64,000 nt of DNA from Brachionus manjavacas (Eukaryota > Rotifera > Eurotatoria > Ploima > Brachionidae). The stretch covers positions 1 through 64,000 of the forward strand of contig JAHQIY010000015.1 in the NCBI GenBank assembly GCA_019054805.1. The letters run 5' to 3'. Numbering within the stretch: the first letter of the stretch is position 1; every line of letters begins with the position of its first letter. The position numbers and the translations under genes are program-made. Shown here piece by piece: positions 7,501 to 19,109 of the stretch. The notes beneath the pieces were generated by a model. That model had not been told where the DNA came from and made no database searches. It was given only the letters and a program-made list of their open reading frames with translations.

Positions 7501-10500
7501 GCTCCGCTCGGAATTAATGTAATGGCTAATTATTTATGATTAGCTCGTTTATACAAATTCCGAACCTAAACCCAAACCTAAAACGAGCGTACGACCTCAT
7601 ATAAGTAATATTTCCCTAGCCCAAACCCGTATGTTTATTTTTTCCTACAATTAATTTTAAATTTTGGCAAGCAAAATACAAAAGGATACCAATAGATTCC
7701 TTATAAAATTTGCAATTTAATGAGCTACATTTCATAAAATGAAAATTATTTTTTTCGACTCTCATTTACCATTTTTAAATTTTAAATTTTTTTCAATATT
7801 TTTCAGCTGACCATATCTCTCTGAATTTTCTTCCCCTCGAAATATAAAGTCTATTTCTAGACTCAGCTAATTTTTTTGAATTAGAAAATGCCAAAAAGAT
7901 TCCGATCACTTATTGATATGAATAAATTGTCGAAAAAAAATCACCAAGAGCCTTCAATAAGTCAATTGTTTGAAATTTTTTCCCATAATGACAAAAACTG
8001 AACATTTCAAAAAAACCAAGCATACCAATAGATTCATTATAAAATTTGCAATTTAATGAGCTTCATTTGATAAGATGAAAATTATTTTTTTCGACTCTCA
8101 TTTAACATTTTTAAATTTTAAATTTTTTTCAATATTTTTCAGCTGACCATATCTCTCTGAATTTTCTTCCCCTCGAAAAATAAAGCCTATTTCTAGACTC
8201 AGCTAATTTTTTGAATTAGAAAATGCTCAAAAGATTTAGATCACTTATTGATATGAATAAATTGTCTAAAAAAAATCACCAAGAGCCTTCAATAAGTCAA
8301 TTGTTTGAAATTTTTTCCCATAATGACAAAAACTGAACATTTCAAAAAAACCAAGCATACCAATAGATTCATTATAAAATTTGCAATTTAATGAGCTACA
8401 TTTGATAAGATGAAAATTATTTTTTTCGACTCTCATTTACCATTTTTAAATTTTAAATTTTTTTCAATATTTTTCAGCTGACCATATCTCTCTGAATTTT
8501 CTTCCCCTCGAAATATAAAGTCTATTTCTAGACTCAGCTAATATTTTTGAATTAGAAAATGATCAAAAGATTTTGATCACTTATTGATATGAATAAATTG
8601 TCTAAAAAAATCACCAAGAGCCTTCAATGAGTCAATTGTTTGAAATTGTTTCCCTTAATGACAAAAACTGAACATTTCAAAAAACCAAGCATACCAATAG
8701 ATTCCTTATTAAATTTGCAATTAAATAAACTACATTTGATAAAATGAAAATAACTTGATCATATTAAATTAAATTTTTTTAACTAAAAAAGACCATGATT
8801 TTCTTTTAACATAACAAAGGAATTGTTTAATATTAAAATAATTACATCACCAAAAAAACAAAAGCCTAAACCTAACCCGAACCCTGCTCGCTCCGCTCGC
8901 AATTAATGTTATGGCTAATTATTTATGATTAGCTCGTTTATACAAATTCCCAACCTAAACCCAAACCTAAAACGAGCGTACGACCTCATATAAGTAATAT
9001 TTCCCTAGCCCAAACCCGTATGTTTATTTTTTCCTACAATTAATTTTAAATTTTGGCAAGCAAAATACAAAAGGATACCAATAGATTCTTTAAAAAATTG
9101 CAATTTTATGAGCTACATTTGATAAGATGAAAATTATTTTTTTCGACTCTCATTTACCATTTTTAAATTTTAAATTTTTTTCAATATTTTTCAGCTGACC
9201 ATATCTCTCTGAATTTTGTTCCCCTCGAAATATAAAGCCTTATTCTGGACTCAGCTAATTTTTTTGAATTAGAAAATGCTCAAAAGATTTAGATCACTTA
9301 TTGATATGAATAAATTGTCTAAAAAAAATCACCAAGAGCCTTCAATAAGTCAATTGTTTGAAATTTTTTCCCATAATGACAAAAACTGAACATTTCAAAA
9401 AACCAAGCATACCAATAGATTCCTTATTAAATTTGAAATTTAATGAGCTACATTTGATAAGATGAAAATTATTTTTTCGACTCTCATTTAACATTTTTAA
9501 ATTTTAAATTTTTTTCAATATTTTTCAGCTGACCATATCTCTCTGAATTTTCTTCCCCTCGAAAAATAAAGCCTATTTCTAGACTCAGCTAATTTTTTTG
9601 AATTAGAAAATGCTCAAAAGATTTTGATCACTTATTGATATGAATAAATTGTCGAAAAAAAATCACCAAGAGCCTTCAATAAGTCAATTGTTTGAAATTT
9701 TTTCCCATAATGACAAAAACTGAACATTTCAAAAAACCAAGCATACCAATAGATTCCTTATAAAATTTGCAATTTAATAAGCTACATTTGATAAGATGAA
9801 AATTATTTTTTTCGACTCTCATTTAACATTTTTAAATTTTAAATTTTTTTCAATATTTTTCAGCTGACCATATCTCTCTGAATTTTCTTCCCCTCGAAAT
9901 ATAAAGCCTATTTCTAGACTCAGCTAATTTTTTGAATTAGAAAATGCTCAAAAGATTTTGATCACTTATTGATATGAATAAATTGTCAAAAAATCACCAA
10001 GAGCCTTCAATGAGTCAATTGTTTGAAATTTTTTCCCTTAATGACAAAAACTGAACATTTCAAAAAGCCAAGCATACCAATAGATTCCTTATTAAATTTG
10101 CAATTAAATAAGCTACATTTGATAAAATGAAAATAACTTGATCATATTAAATTAAATTTTTTTTTACTAAAAAAGACCATGATTTTCTTTTAACATAACA
10201 AAGTAATTGTTTAATATTAAACTAATTACATCACCAAAAAAACAAAAGCCTAAACCTAACCCGAACCCTGCTCGCTCCGCTCGGAATTAATGTTATGACT
10301 AATTATTTATGATTAGCTCGTTTATACAAATTCCCAACCTAAACCCAAACCTAAAACGAGCGTACGACCTCATATAAGTAATATTTCCCTAGCCCAAACC
10401 CGTATGTTTATTTTTTCCTACAATTAATTTTAAATTTTGGCAAGCAAAATACAAAAGGATACCAATAGATTCCTTATTAAATTTGCAATTTAATTAGCTA

Positions 10501-13381
10501 CATTTGACAAGATGAAAATTATTTTTTTCGACTCTCATTTACCATTTTAAAATTTTAAATTTTTTTCAATATTTTTCAGCTGACCATATCTCTCTGAATT
10601 TTCTTCGCTTTGAAATATAAAGCCTATTTCTAAACTCAGCTAATTTTTTTGAATTAGAAAATGCCAAAAAAATATCGATCACTTTTTAAAATTAATAAAT
10701 TGTCGAAAAAAAATCACCAAGAGCCTTCAATAAGTCAATTGTTTGAAATTTTTTCCCAAAATGACTAAAACTGAACATTTCAAAAAACCAAGCATACCAA
10801 TAGATTCCTTATTAAATTTGCAATTTAATTAGCTACATTTGACAAGATGAAAATTATTTTTTCGACTCTCATTTACCATTTTAAAATTTTAAATTTTTTT
10901 CAATATTTTTCAGCTGACCATATCTCTCTGAATTTTCTTCGCCTCGAAATATAAAGCCTATTTCTAAACTCAGCTAATTTTTTTGAATTAGAAAATGCCA
11001 AAAAAATATCGAGCACTTTTTAAAATTAATAAATTGTCGAAAAAAAATCACCAAGAGCCTTCAATAAGTCAATTGTTTGAAATTTTTTTCCATAATGACA
11101 AAAACTGAACATTTCAAAAAACCAAGCATACCAATAGATTCCTTATTAAATTTGCAATTTAATGAGCTACATTTGATAAGATGAAAATTATTTTTTTCGA
11201 CTCTCATTTAACATTTTAAAATTTTAAATTTTTTTCAATATTTTTCAGCTGACCATATCTCTCTGAATTTTCTTCCCCCCGAAACATAAAGCCTTTTTCC
11301 ATACTCAGCTAATTATTTTGAATTAGAAAATGCCAAAAAGATTCCGATCACTTATTGAAATTAATAAATTGTCGAAAAAAAATCACCAAGAGCCTTCAAT
11401 AAGTCAATTGTTTGAAATTTTTTTCCATAATGACAAAAACTGAACATTTCAAAAAACCAAGCATACCAATAGATTCCTTATTAAATTTGCAATTTAATGA
11501 GCTACATTTGATAAGATGAAAATTATTTTTTTCGACTCTCATTTACCATTTTAAAATTTTAAATTTTTTTCAATATTTTTCAGCTGACCATATCTCTCTG
11601 AATTTTCTTCGCCTCGAAACATAAAGCCTTTTTCCATACTCAGCTAATTATTTTGAATTAGAAAATGCCAAAAAGATTCCGATCACTTATTGAAATTAAT
11701 AAATTGTCGAAAAAATCACCAAGAGCCTTCAATAAGTCAATTGTTTGAAATTTTTTCCCAAAATGACAAAAACTTAACATTTCAAAAAACCAAGCATACC
11801 AATAGATTCCTTATTAAATTTGCAATTTAATGAGCTACATTTGATTAGATGAAAATTATTTTTTTCGACTCTCATTTACCATTTTAAAATTTTAAATTTT
11901 TTTCAATATTTTTCAGCTGACCATATCTCTCTGAATTTTCTTCCCCTCGAAATATAAAGCCTATTTCTAGACTCAGCTAATTTTTTTGAATTAGAAAATG
12001 CTCAAAAGATTTTGATCACTTATTGAAATTAATAAAATGTCGAAAAAAAATCACCAAGAGACTTCAATAAGTCAATTGTTTGAAATTTTTTCCCATAATG
12101 ACAAAAACTGAACATTTCAAAATACCAAGCATACCAATAGATTCCTTATTAAATTTGCAATTAAATAAGCTACATTTGATAAAATGAAAATAACTTGATC
12201 ATATTAAATTAAATTTTTTTTAACTAAAAAAGACCATGATTTTCTTTTAACATAACAAAGGAATTGTTTAATATTAAACTAATTACATCAACAAAAAATA
12301 AAAGCCTAAACCTAACCCGAACTCTGCTCGCTCCGCTCGGAATTAATGTTATGGCTAATTATTTATGATTAGCTCGTTTATACAAATTCCCAACCTAAAC
12401 CCAAACCTAAATCGAGCGTACGACCTCATATAAGTAATATTTCCCTAGCCCAAACCCGTATGTTTATTTTTTCCTACAATTAATTTTAAATTTTGGCAAG
12501 CAGAATACAAAAGGATACCAATAGATTCCTTATAAAATATACAATTTAATGAGCTACATTTGATAAGATGAAAATTATTTTTTTCGACTCTCATTTAACA
12601 TTTTAAAATTTTTAAATTTTGTTCAATATTTTTCAGCTGACCATATCTCTCTGAATTTTCTTCCCCTCGAAATATAAAGCCTATTTCTAGACTCAGCTAA
12701 TTTTTTTGAATTAGAAAATGCTCAAAAGATTTTGATCACTTATTGATATGAATAAATTGTCGAAAAAAAATCACCAAGAGCCTTCAATAAGTCAATTGTT
12801 TGAAATTTTTTTCCATAATGACAAAAACTGAACATTTCAAAAAACCAAGCATACCAATAGATTCCTTATTAAATTTGCAATTTAATGAGCTACATTTGAT
12901 AAGATGAAAATTATTTTTTTCGACTCTCATTTACCATTTTAAAATTTTAAATTTTTTTCAATATTTTTCAGCTGACCATATCTCTCTGAATTTTCTTCCC
13001 CTCGAAATATAAAGCCTATTTCTAGACTCAGCTAATTTTTTTGAATTAGAAAATGCTCAAAAGATTTTGATCACTTATTGATATGAATAAATTGTCGAAA
13101 AAAAAATCACCAAGAGCCTTCAATAAGTCAATTGTTTGAAATTTTTTTCCAAAATGACAAAAACTTAACATTTCAAAAAACCAAGCATACCAATAGATTC
13201 CTTATTAAATTTGCAATTTAATAAGCTACATTTGATAAAATGAAAATAACTTGATCATTTTAAATTAAATTTATTTTCAACTAAAAAAGACCATGATTTT
13301 CTTTTAACATAACAAAGGAATTGTTTAATATTATACTAATTACATCACCAAAAAAACAAAAGCCTAAACCTAACCCGAACC
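7460..13381 (+). repeat. Satellite array S2 with higher-order structure
   Basis: Head-to-tail 336-bp monomers (for example CTGACCATATCTCTC at 7807, 8143 and 8478) are interrupted by spacer units. The spacer anchor CTGCTCGCTCCGCTCG (CTCTGCTCG in the last) starts at about 7495, 8884, 10268 and 12324. Intervals are 1389, 1384 and 2056 bp, which is 3, 3 and 5 monomers plus one spacer unit. Monomer subtypes include one with CCATACTCAGC and GATTCCGATC (about 11270-11760) and one with AAAAATATCGATCACTTTTT (about 10660 and 10990). The array ends in a spacer cut at CCTAACCCGAACC. No gene is inside. Confidence 0.95.
8837..9075 (+). repeat. Representative satellite spacer with G-rich bottom strand and inverted repeats
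   Basis: Typical of every intact spacer. The top strand has CCTAAACCTAACCCGAACCC, then CTGCTCGCTCCGCTCG, the hairpin GCTAATTATTTATGATTAGC (or GCTAATAATTATTATTAGC in other copies), GCTCGTTT, then CCCAACCTAAACCCAAACC, AAACGAGC, GTACGACC, TAAGTAATATTTCCC and CCCTAGCCCAAACCCGTATG. GCTCGTTT and AAACGAGC are an 8-bp inverted repeat enclosing the second C-rich tract. These are the most GC- and CpG-rich bases in the arrays. Confidence 0.85.
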
Positions 13382-13568
13382 TATTTATATCAAATGAAAA
13401 GACAATTTTAAATTCTGAAATATTTGTGCTAATTATCGGGCCATTATTATTAAAATTCTTTATATAAAATTGCCAATTACAATTATTAATGAACTTTTAA
13501 CACTGTTATAAAAAGCAACCATCTCTTTAAATTTAATATCAATAAATAACATTTAATTTGCAAAAATA
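13382..13568. other. Island B left junction and 5' flank
   Basis: Same junction and flank as 716-902: the spacer stops after CCCGAACC and unique DNA leads to the ATG at 13569. Nothing further is recognised. Confidence 0.6.
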
Positions 13569-14573
13569 ATGAAGAGACGTCAGCAAAATATTCTGTCCTT
13601 TGGCAATAAACTTGCTCTAATTCGGAAAGAAGAGCAGCTTTTTAGATGTCTTCAGCAAGTTAACGTAAACACCAACATTTTCTCAGGTGTTGCGCAATTT
13701 ATGAGGTTTTCTAGTCAAATTAGAGAGATAAGGAATTATTGTATATTTATCGACAAGATAAATCAAATAAATATACTTGTCTCACCAACACCAACTAGCC
13801 TTTCAGTGGTTTTCGAAATTTTTTTTCTGAAGGATTCGTTTAAAAAAAAAAAATCCTCTTTTCAGTTTGGCAACATATCGATCCCTTTAATTGAGCCTAA
13901 TTTTAAATTTAATCAGATATCCATAAAACTGACGGATTCTGTTTTTCACTCGACACCAATTTTGGATTCAAATGAATTAATTTGGCAATTTTCTGAAAAT
14001 AATGGCTTTAAATTCTTTGAATTACTCGAAGCCAATATTTCTCTTTTTTGGCCAAATGATTCTACCATCAATATTGTAAAAAACATTTTAATCCCATTAC
14101 ATGAAAGCTGTTTTGGAATTGACAATTTTTTTATCTTTATTGAACACGATGTATTTTTTAATGATGGCTTTTACAGTAAACCTGAGACAAAAATATTTTT
14201 AAATACAAATAAAAATGTCCTTTATTATTCAAAGCTTTCACAGTCAAAAAAATGGATAGTTCCCTTTTCTCAAGGTTTATGGAGAACAAAAAATCAATTG
14301 AAGACATTAGCAATGGAAAGAATAAACAAAGAACAATGGAATGATGAAGTGACCAAAAAAGGTTATCAAATTAATTTAGCAACTAATTTACCTAGAAAAA
14401 TTTCAAACAGACAAAAGCTTGTTACCGAATTGAAATTATGTTTTGACCAAGAGCAAAACGAAAGCGAAATTTCATCAAAAGAGAATAATTACATATATGA
14501 TGAATTGAGAATTGTTCACTTTTTTAGAAACTTTTCGAAAAATTTTATTGTAGATAGCAAAATTTTTTTATAA
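13569..14573 (+). CDS. Unknown 334-aa protein (intact)
   Basis: A single uninterrupted open frame runs from ATG (MKRRQQNILSFGNK) to TAA. The protein is rich in Phe, Asn, Ile and Lys, as expected from the base composition. It has aromatic-rich stretches (FEIFFLKDSF, DNFFIFIEHDVFFNDGF) and a middle segment SKLSQSKKWIVPFSQGLW that looks structured. I see no zinc finger, helicase or protease motif, signal peptide or convincing membrane span. It is the first gene of island B, close to the satellite junction, and is followed by decayed satellite. No paralogue is visible in islands D or E. The only related sequence is the broken copy at 903-1908. The family is not recognised, so I assign no function. 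Confidence 0.75.
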   Translation: MKRRQQNILSFGNKLALIRKEEQLFRCLQQVNVNTNIFSGVAQFMRFSSQIREIRNYCIFIDKINQINILVSPTPTSLSVVFEIFFLKDSFKKKKSSFQFGNISIPLIEPNFKFNQISIKLTDSVFHSTPILDSNELIWQFSENNGFKFFELLEANISLFWPNDSTINIVKNILIPLHESCFGIDNFFIFIEHDVFFNDGFYSKPETKIFLNTNKNVLYYSKLSQSKKWIVPFSQGLWRTKNQLKTLAMERINKEQWNDEVTKKGYQINLATNLPRKISNRQKLVTELKLCFDQEQNESEISSKENNYIYDELRIVHFFRNFSKNFIVDSKIFL

Positions 14574-14699
14574 ATAATTTTAATACAACTTTTTATGAAT
14601 AAAAGATAAAAAAATTAATTTTCTTTCTGTAAAAATTGAATTGCTCTATTTAAATATAAAAAAAAAAGTAATTAAACAATTGGAATACTTTTGTTTAAG

Positions 14700-15730
14700 T
14701 TTTAAAATTGAGCATTTGTTTCTTAATTAACCTTCCCTTAAATAACTAATGATATTTTTGAATTCAGCTAAATTTTCTGAATTAGAAAAGACCAAATTCA
14801 TCTTGCCCACAGCCTTTTTTTATTAAAATTTGATAAAAATCAGTCACAGCCTACAATTGACAAATTGCCTGAAAATACTTGGCATAATGACAAATAAAAA
14901 ACATTTTACAAAACAAAGAATATCAAAAAATTCCTTAAAGAATTTGCAATTTGATGAGCTATTTCCGATCACATAAAAATTTTTTTTTACAACTAATATT
15001 TAATTATTTAAATTTTTATATTTATTTTCAAATTTTTAAAATCGAGCATTTTTTTCTTAATTTTTTTTCCCTTAAAAAACAAATGATATTTTTGAATTCA
15101 GCTAAATTTTCTGAACCAGAAAACCAAATTTATCTATATCACAGCATTTTTTTCTAAAAAATTTGATAAAAATCTGTCACAGCCAACAATTGACAAATTG
15201 CTTGAAAATACTTGGCACAAGGACAAATAAAAAACATTTTTCAAAACCAGGTATATCAAAAGATCCCTTAGAGAATTTGCAATTTGATGAGCTTTTAAAA
15301 CATTAGAAAACATCAAAATTATTTTTTACAATAAAATTTTATTTTTAAAATTTTAAATTTGTAATTTATTGCCATAATATAATCACATTTTAATTCATAG
15401 AAATGACAATTTTCTTTCCAAATCTATCTAACAACAGAACTCGAATACCCTAAGCCTAACCTAATCCAAACCTTCAACCAGCGTACTACCTCATATAAGT
15501 AATATTTCCCTAGCCCAAACCCGTATTATTTTTCTTGAATTCTTTCAAAAGACCCCGACTATTTTACAAAAGCAAGCATATCAACAAATTTCTTAGAGAA
15601 TTTGCAATTTGTTGAGCTATTTCAGAAAACATCAAAATTATTATTTTCAGCTAAAATTTAATTTTTCAAATTTCTTATTTATTTTCAAAATTTTTAAATT
15701 GAGCATTTCTTTCTTAATTAATTTCTCGAA
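14700..15730 (+). repeat. Decayed monomers and spacer inside island B
   Basis: Counterpart of 2040-3060: three old monomers and one worn spacer (about 15425-15535, with CCTCATATAAGTAATATTTC). Short open frames here on both strands are chance products of the repeat. Confidence 0.8.
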
Positions 15731-15994
15731 TTGTCATTAAAGTCAAATCGCTTTTTTAAAATTTTTTTTTCAGATCTTTTTGCTTAAAAAATCTATAAAA
15801 ATAAATTATATTTTTATAAAATATTTTCTTTATTTTTATTTTATTCATTAGAAAAAAATAACATTTAAAAAAGTGATTATTATTTTATATTTGAAAAAAC
15901 ACAAAAATTTACACTTGATTGTATACTAAAAATAAATGTTTTTATTTCATATATTTTTTTTTGATAAAGAGAGAAATTAAAAAGTTTTCTATAA

Positions 15995-16522
15995 TCAATC
16001 CCATTTAAATTTGATCGTTAACTGTTTGCGTCCTTCTTTCTTGTTAATGCTTTGTAATTTTTCGTCCAAAATTTGTCGATTCGCTTTTGAATCCGAATTT
16101 TTGTTTCTTTTGCTTCTTTTAGGCTCACTACTCCCATCGTCCTTTGCGTTTTCATTATCTGATTCGAGATTTTTATTTTTGCAGTTATTGTCAAATTGAT
16201 TACTCACAATTGGTTCGTTGTTATTTTCTTTACCTTCACCTTTAACTTTTTTACATTTAACCTTTTCATTTATTGGTTTCGTTTTTTTCATTTTCTTATT
16301 TCTTTTTTCAGTCTTTGCTTCTTTGATTGATTTTCTTTTTGTTGTCACGCATTTTTTTGTCCCCTCAATAATCTGAATTTCATAATTTGTCTCTTTTTCG
16401 TCACTTGAAACAGGCTCTTGTTTTATTTTCTCAAGTATTTTCTCAAATTCCTTGTTTGCATCATCTGACATTTTCTCCGAAAAAAAGGGATTTTCTAGAC
16501 TTTCGACTTTAAGATTTTCCAT
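15995..16522 (-). CDS. Lysine-rich acidic/basic protein, 175 aa (intact in copy B)
   Basis: The frame is open from ATG 16522 (MENLKVESLENPFFSEK) to the stop at 15995. The N-terminal third is acidic and has IKQEPVSSDEKE, a match to the psi-K-x-E SUMO-acceptor pattern followed by Ser and acidic residues. The middle is dense in Lys (KRNKKMKKTK, KCKKVKGEG, KRSKRNKNSDSK), consistent with nuclear localisation. The C-terminal block NRQILDEKLQSINKKEGR then KQLTIKF is the best conserved part across islands D and E. It looks like a short helix plus a binding tail. It is divergent from the zinc-finger gene at 17028. I know no family with this tail, so a role as nuclear adaptor or DNA-associated protein is inference from composition. 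Confidence 0.75.
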   Translation of the reverse strand: MENLKVESLENPFFSEKMSDDANKEFEKILEKIKQEPVSSDEKETNYEIQIIEGTKKCVTTKRKSIKEAKTEKRNKKMKKTKPINEKVKCKKVKGEGKENNNEPIVSNQFDNNCKNKNLESDNENAKDDGSSEPKRSKRNKNSDSKANRQILDEKLQSINKKEGRKQLTIKFKWD

Positions 16523-16574
16523 TTTAATTCAAATTTAATTATGATATTCTAAAAAATATAAAAAAATATATTTA

Positions 16575-16752
16575 TACTTATCTAAATGTCCTCATAAATT
16601 AAAAAGCATTTGTAAAATAAAAATTCAATACCAGACGCCTTACGCCACTTGTTGTTTATAACGGTTATTTCTGACCTTATTTACAGATCAATTTTTTTCA
16701 TCAGAACATTTATGCGTCTTTTAATTAGACTAAAAATCAGTTAGCTCAATCC
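16575..16752. promoter_or_regulatory. Shared upstream module between divergent genes (copy B)
   Basis: Same blocks as in copy A (AATGTCCTCATAAAT, ATTCAATACC, TAACGGTTATTTCTGACC, ATTAGACTAAAAATCAGT). A T-run is six bases shorter than in copy A. It is a candidate bidirectional promoter for the lysine-rich and zinc-finger genes. Confidence 0.5.
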
Positions 16753-17027
16753 CCAGAATTTTGTTTTTTTTAGATATTTTCATAATATTTTATTTTGAAT
16801 TTGAATCTTTGGTAAATTTTAGATAATTCAAACCTTCGTTTAGAGCTTTCTGGATAACTATTTTTATTTAAATTTTAACTTGAATAACTTAGAATATTTA
16901 TCGGGTTAATTAAGACAAACTAATCAATATAAAAAAAATGTTATTAAAATCAAAAAATTGAAGAAGAATTATAATGATTGTTTTAGTTATTTTAGAAAAA
17001 GTAAAGTTAATAGCAGGTTTAAGAAAA

Positions 17028-17817
17028 ATGAACCAATTAAACAAAATCAATCAAAACGAATATGGTGAACAGATCACACAAAGACTCCTTGAACTACTTG
17101 CAACCGGTCATATTCAACACTCTGATCCTAAATATCAATTTTTTAAAGAGGCAGTATTGCCAAGTCTTACTGTCCAATATGAAACGACAGACGGTCAAAA
17201 AACTTGCTTTTATCGTTGCAGATTCACTGGCTGCCAAACACTATGTTCAACTACACTACTTTTAGAACGTCATTTATGGGAACAACATTACGACGAACTA
17301 CCAAAAGATGTATTCGGAGAGAAAAAATTTTTTCTGTAGAACTTGTAGCAAATCATTTAAGAGACAAGAACATTTGAACATGCATAAAAAAGCCAAAAAA
17401 CATCTTAAAATTTTGGCATTAAGGAAAGGTATTTGAATTTTTAATTGTTTTTTTTATATTTCAATTTTTAAATTCATTTTTATTTTATTTTTCGCAAAAA
17501 TAGCTGCAGATTCAAAAGCCAATACAAACAGCTGGCGTTATAAAATTAGTCAGAGTAACCAGAATCATTCAAAACTACCAAGAGAAGAAAACAGCAAAGA
17601 ATCTAAAAATTGCAAAGCTAATCAAGAGCAACTTCCAAATCTTAACTTGAGTCTTGATGCTATCGAGAAAACAGTTGATTTGTTTAATGCATTTGCTTAT
17701 TCAACTATTTCAAGCCAAGAAATAATTGGAGATCAAGAAGAAAAAAATGATTCATTAGAACAGTTATTAGAAAACGATCTGAGTTTTTTTGAAAAGCTTA
17801 AAAGTCTTGAAAAATGA
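17028..17817 (+). CDS. C2H2 zinc-finger protein, copy B (two exons, one frame break)
   Basis: Same gene as 4363-5150. Start 17028 was chosen by alignment to island E. Intron 17429-17503 (75 nt, GTATTT..ATAG). Exon 2 is open to TGA 17815-17817 with the conserved ending DLSFFEKLKSLEK. Unlike copy A the last T-run keeps the frame. The break between finger 1 and finger 2, at the A6T6 run near 17320-17335, remains and is shared with copy A, so as written the protein would stop after GEKKFFL. Either this is an inherited lesion, or the same homopolymer miscall occurred twice. The second finger's Cys and His residues are all preserved downstream, which argues against long decay. Confidence 0.7.
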
Positions 17818-18305
17818 ATTAAATTTTAAATTTATAATTTATTCTAAATTTAAATAGTTATATTTTCAAATTAAACTTAAAAATCATCATTACTAATAAA
17901 TGAAAAAAAAAATCAAATCAAATTTTTGTTGTTAAAATTCAAATTTTATCAAGTTAAATTAAAATATTTTTTCTTTTAAATAAATTTAAAAAAACAATCG
18001 AATTATTTTTAAAATTTTGTCAATAGTCTAAAATAAATTTTACGACTCAAGTAAAAATTTAATTCTAACTTTTTGTAAATTTATTCATCGATTTTGTTAG
18101 ACTTAATATAAATCTTGATTTTGGTTAATTAATTTTTATCATTCATTAATTTAGAGCCAATTTATTTAAAAAGATTTAAAAAAATATTGTAATTTAATAT
18201 ATATATAGTATATAATTTAATTTAAACTAAACTAAAAACTTAAAATACAGAAAAAAACAGTAAAAAAAAGAAAAATGTGCAAATTTATTTGAAGAAGAAT
18301 TATCA
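17818..18305. other. AT-rich intergenic DNA, nothing recognised
   Basis: Convergent-gene spacer matching 5151-5635, with homopolymer runs and a short (TA)n tract. No supported feature. Confidence 0.5.
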
Positions 18306-18916
18306 TTAAATTCTAAAATATTCTTCTAAATCTTCGATTTTTTTGTGTTCAATTTGTTCGATTGCTATATTTTCCAATTTTTGATAATTGATTTTGTAAA
18401 CACATTTGAAATAAATAACAATCGATGGATCTATATTATGAATCAAGCGTTCTTTATCACTTATTATTGCAAACCACATGGCGATTCGAATGTCATAGGG
18501 TGCCAATTTATACGAGTACCAGAATTCATTAAAACATCAACAAGACTGAATTTGTTTTTTAAATCTTAAAAAGAAACAAAAAAGCTTTATAAAAGCTTTA
18601 CTTAAATGAAAACATTAAAAATACCAGCATAAAGAACAAAATGATAACTTGATTCAACTATTTCATCCTTAAAAATTGACATCCAATCATCAAAAGAAAA
18701 GTCTTCTCCTCTTATTCCATTCGTATTTTCTTTCAATTTGAAGCAAGTTCGACACGGCGAAGAATGAGTAACTTTGGAGACTATTAAAGAATATGTACTA
18801 CAGTAAGGTAGAAAAATATTAAATATCTCTCCAGTATCATAATTATGATCCAAAAAGCAAATTAATAGCACATTTTGATTGTATTGAAAATTATCTAAAT
18901 TGTCAATCGAATACAT
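18306..18916 (-). CDS. 185-aa-family unknown protein, copy B (two exons, one frame break)
   Basis: Exon 1 is 18916-18625, the intron is 18565-18624 (60 nt, GTATTT..TTTAAG) and exon 2 is 18564-18306. Sequence and layout are as in copy A, including the one-base shortfall in the T-run about 45 nt into exon 2. The sole difference noticed is one A/T fewer in the intron. Conserved features relative to the intact island E gene are YNQNV.LIC.LD, TPCRTC-type Cys pair, SFDDWMSIF, YDIRIAMWFAIISD and the acidic C-terminus ending EEYFRI. The family is not recognised. Confidence 0.65.
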
Positions 18917-19109
18917 TGATCTATAATGGAACTAAAATAAGTTATAAAACTAAAATTAAAATCATTATTTAATTCATTTAAATATTTTGAACATTTATTT
19001 TATTTCTAATGGAAACAATTTCTTTTATGCAAAAGATTGCATTGATTGTTAATGAATAATACAATCTTTATTTATCAACTAATCCTAAATCTTTAGTCTA
19101 ATAAGAAAA

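Noticed and set aside
8870..9030. True telomere array
   Set aside because: The C-rich tracts are short, degenerate and interspersed at satellite period; no perfect telomere repeat run is seen.
7460..13381. CRISPR-like array
   Set aside because: Repeats are 336-bp tandem satellite units without short repeats and unique spacers; the DNA is eukaryotic.
15995..16030. PCNA-interacting (PIP) box in the KQLTIKFKW tail
   Set aside because: The Q and I fit, but the required aromatic pair at the end of the motif is missing.
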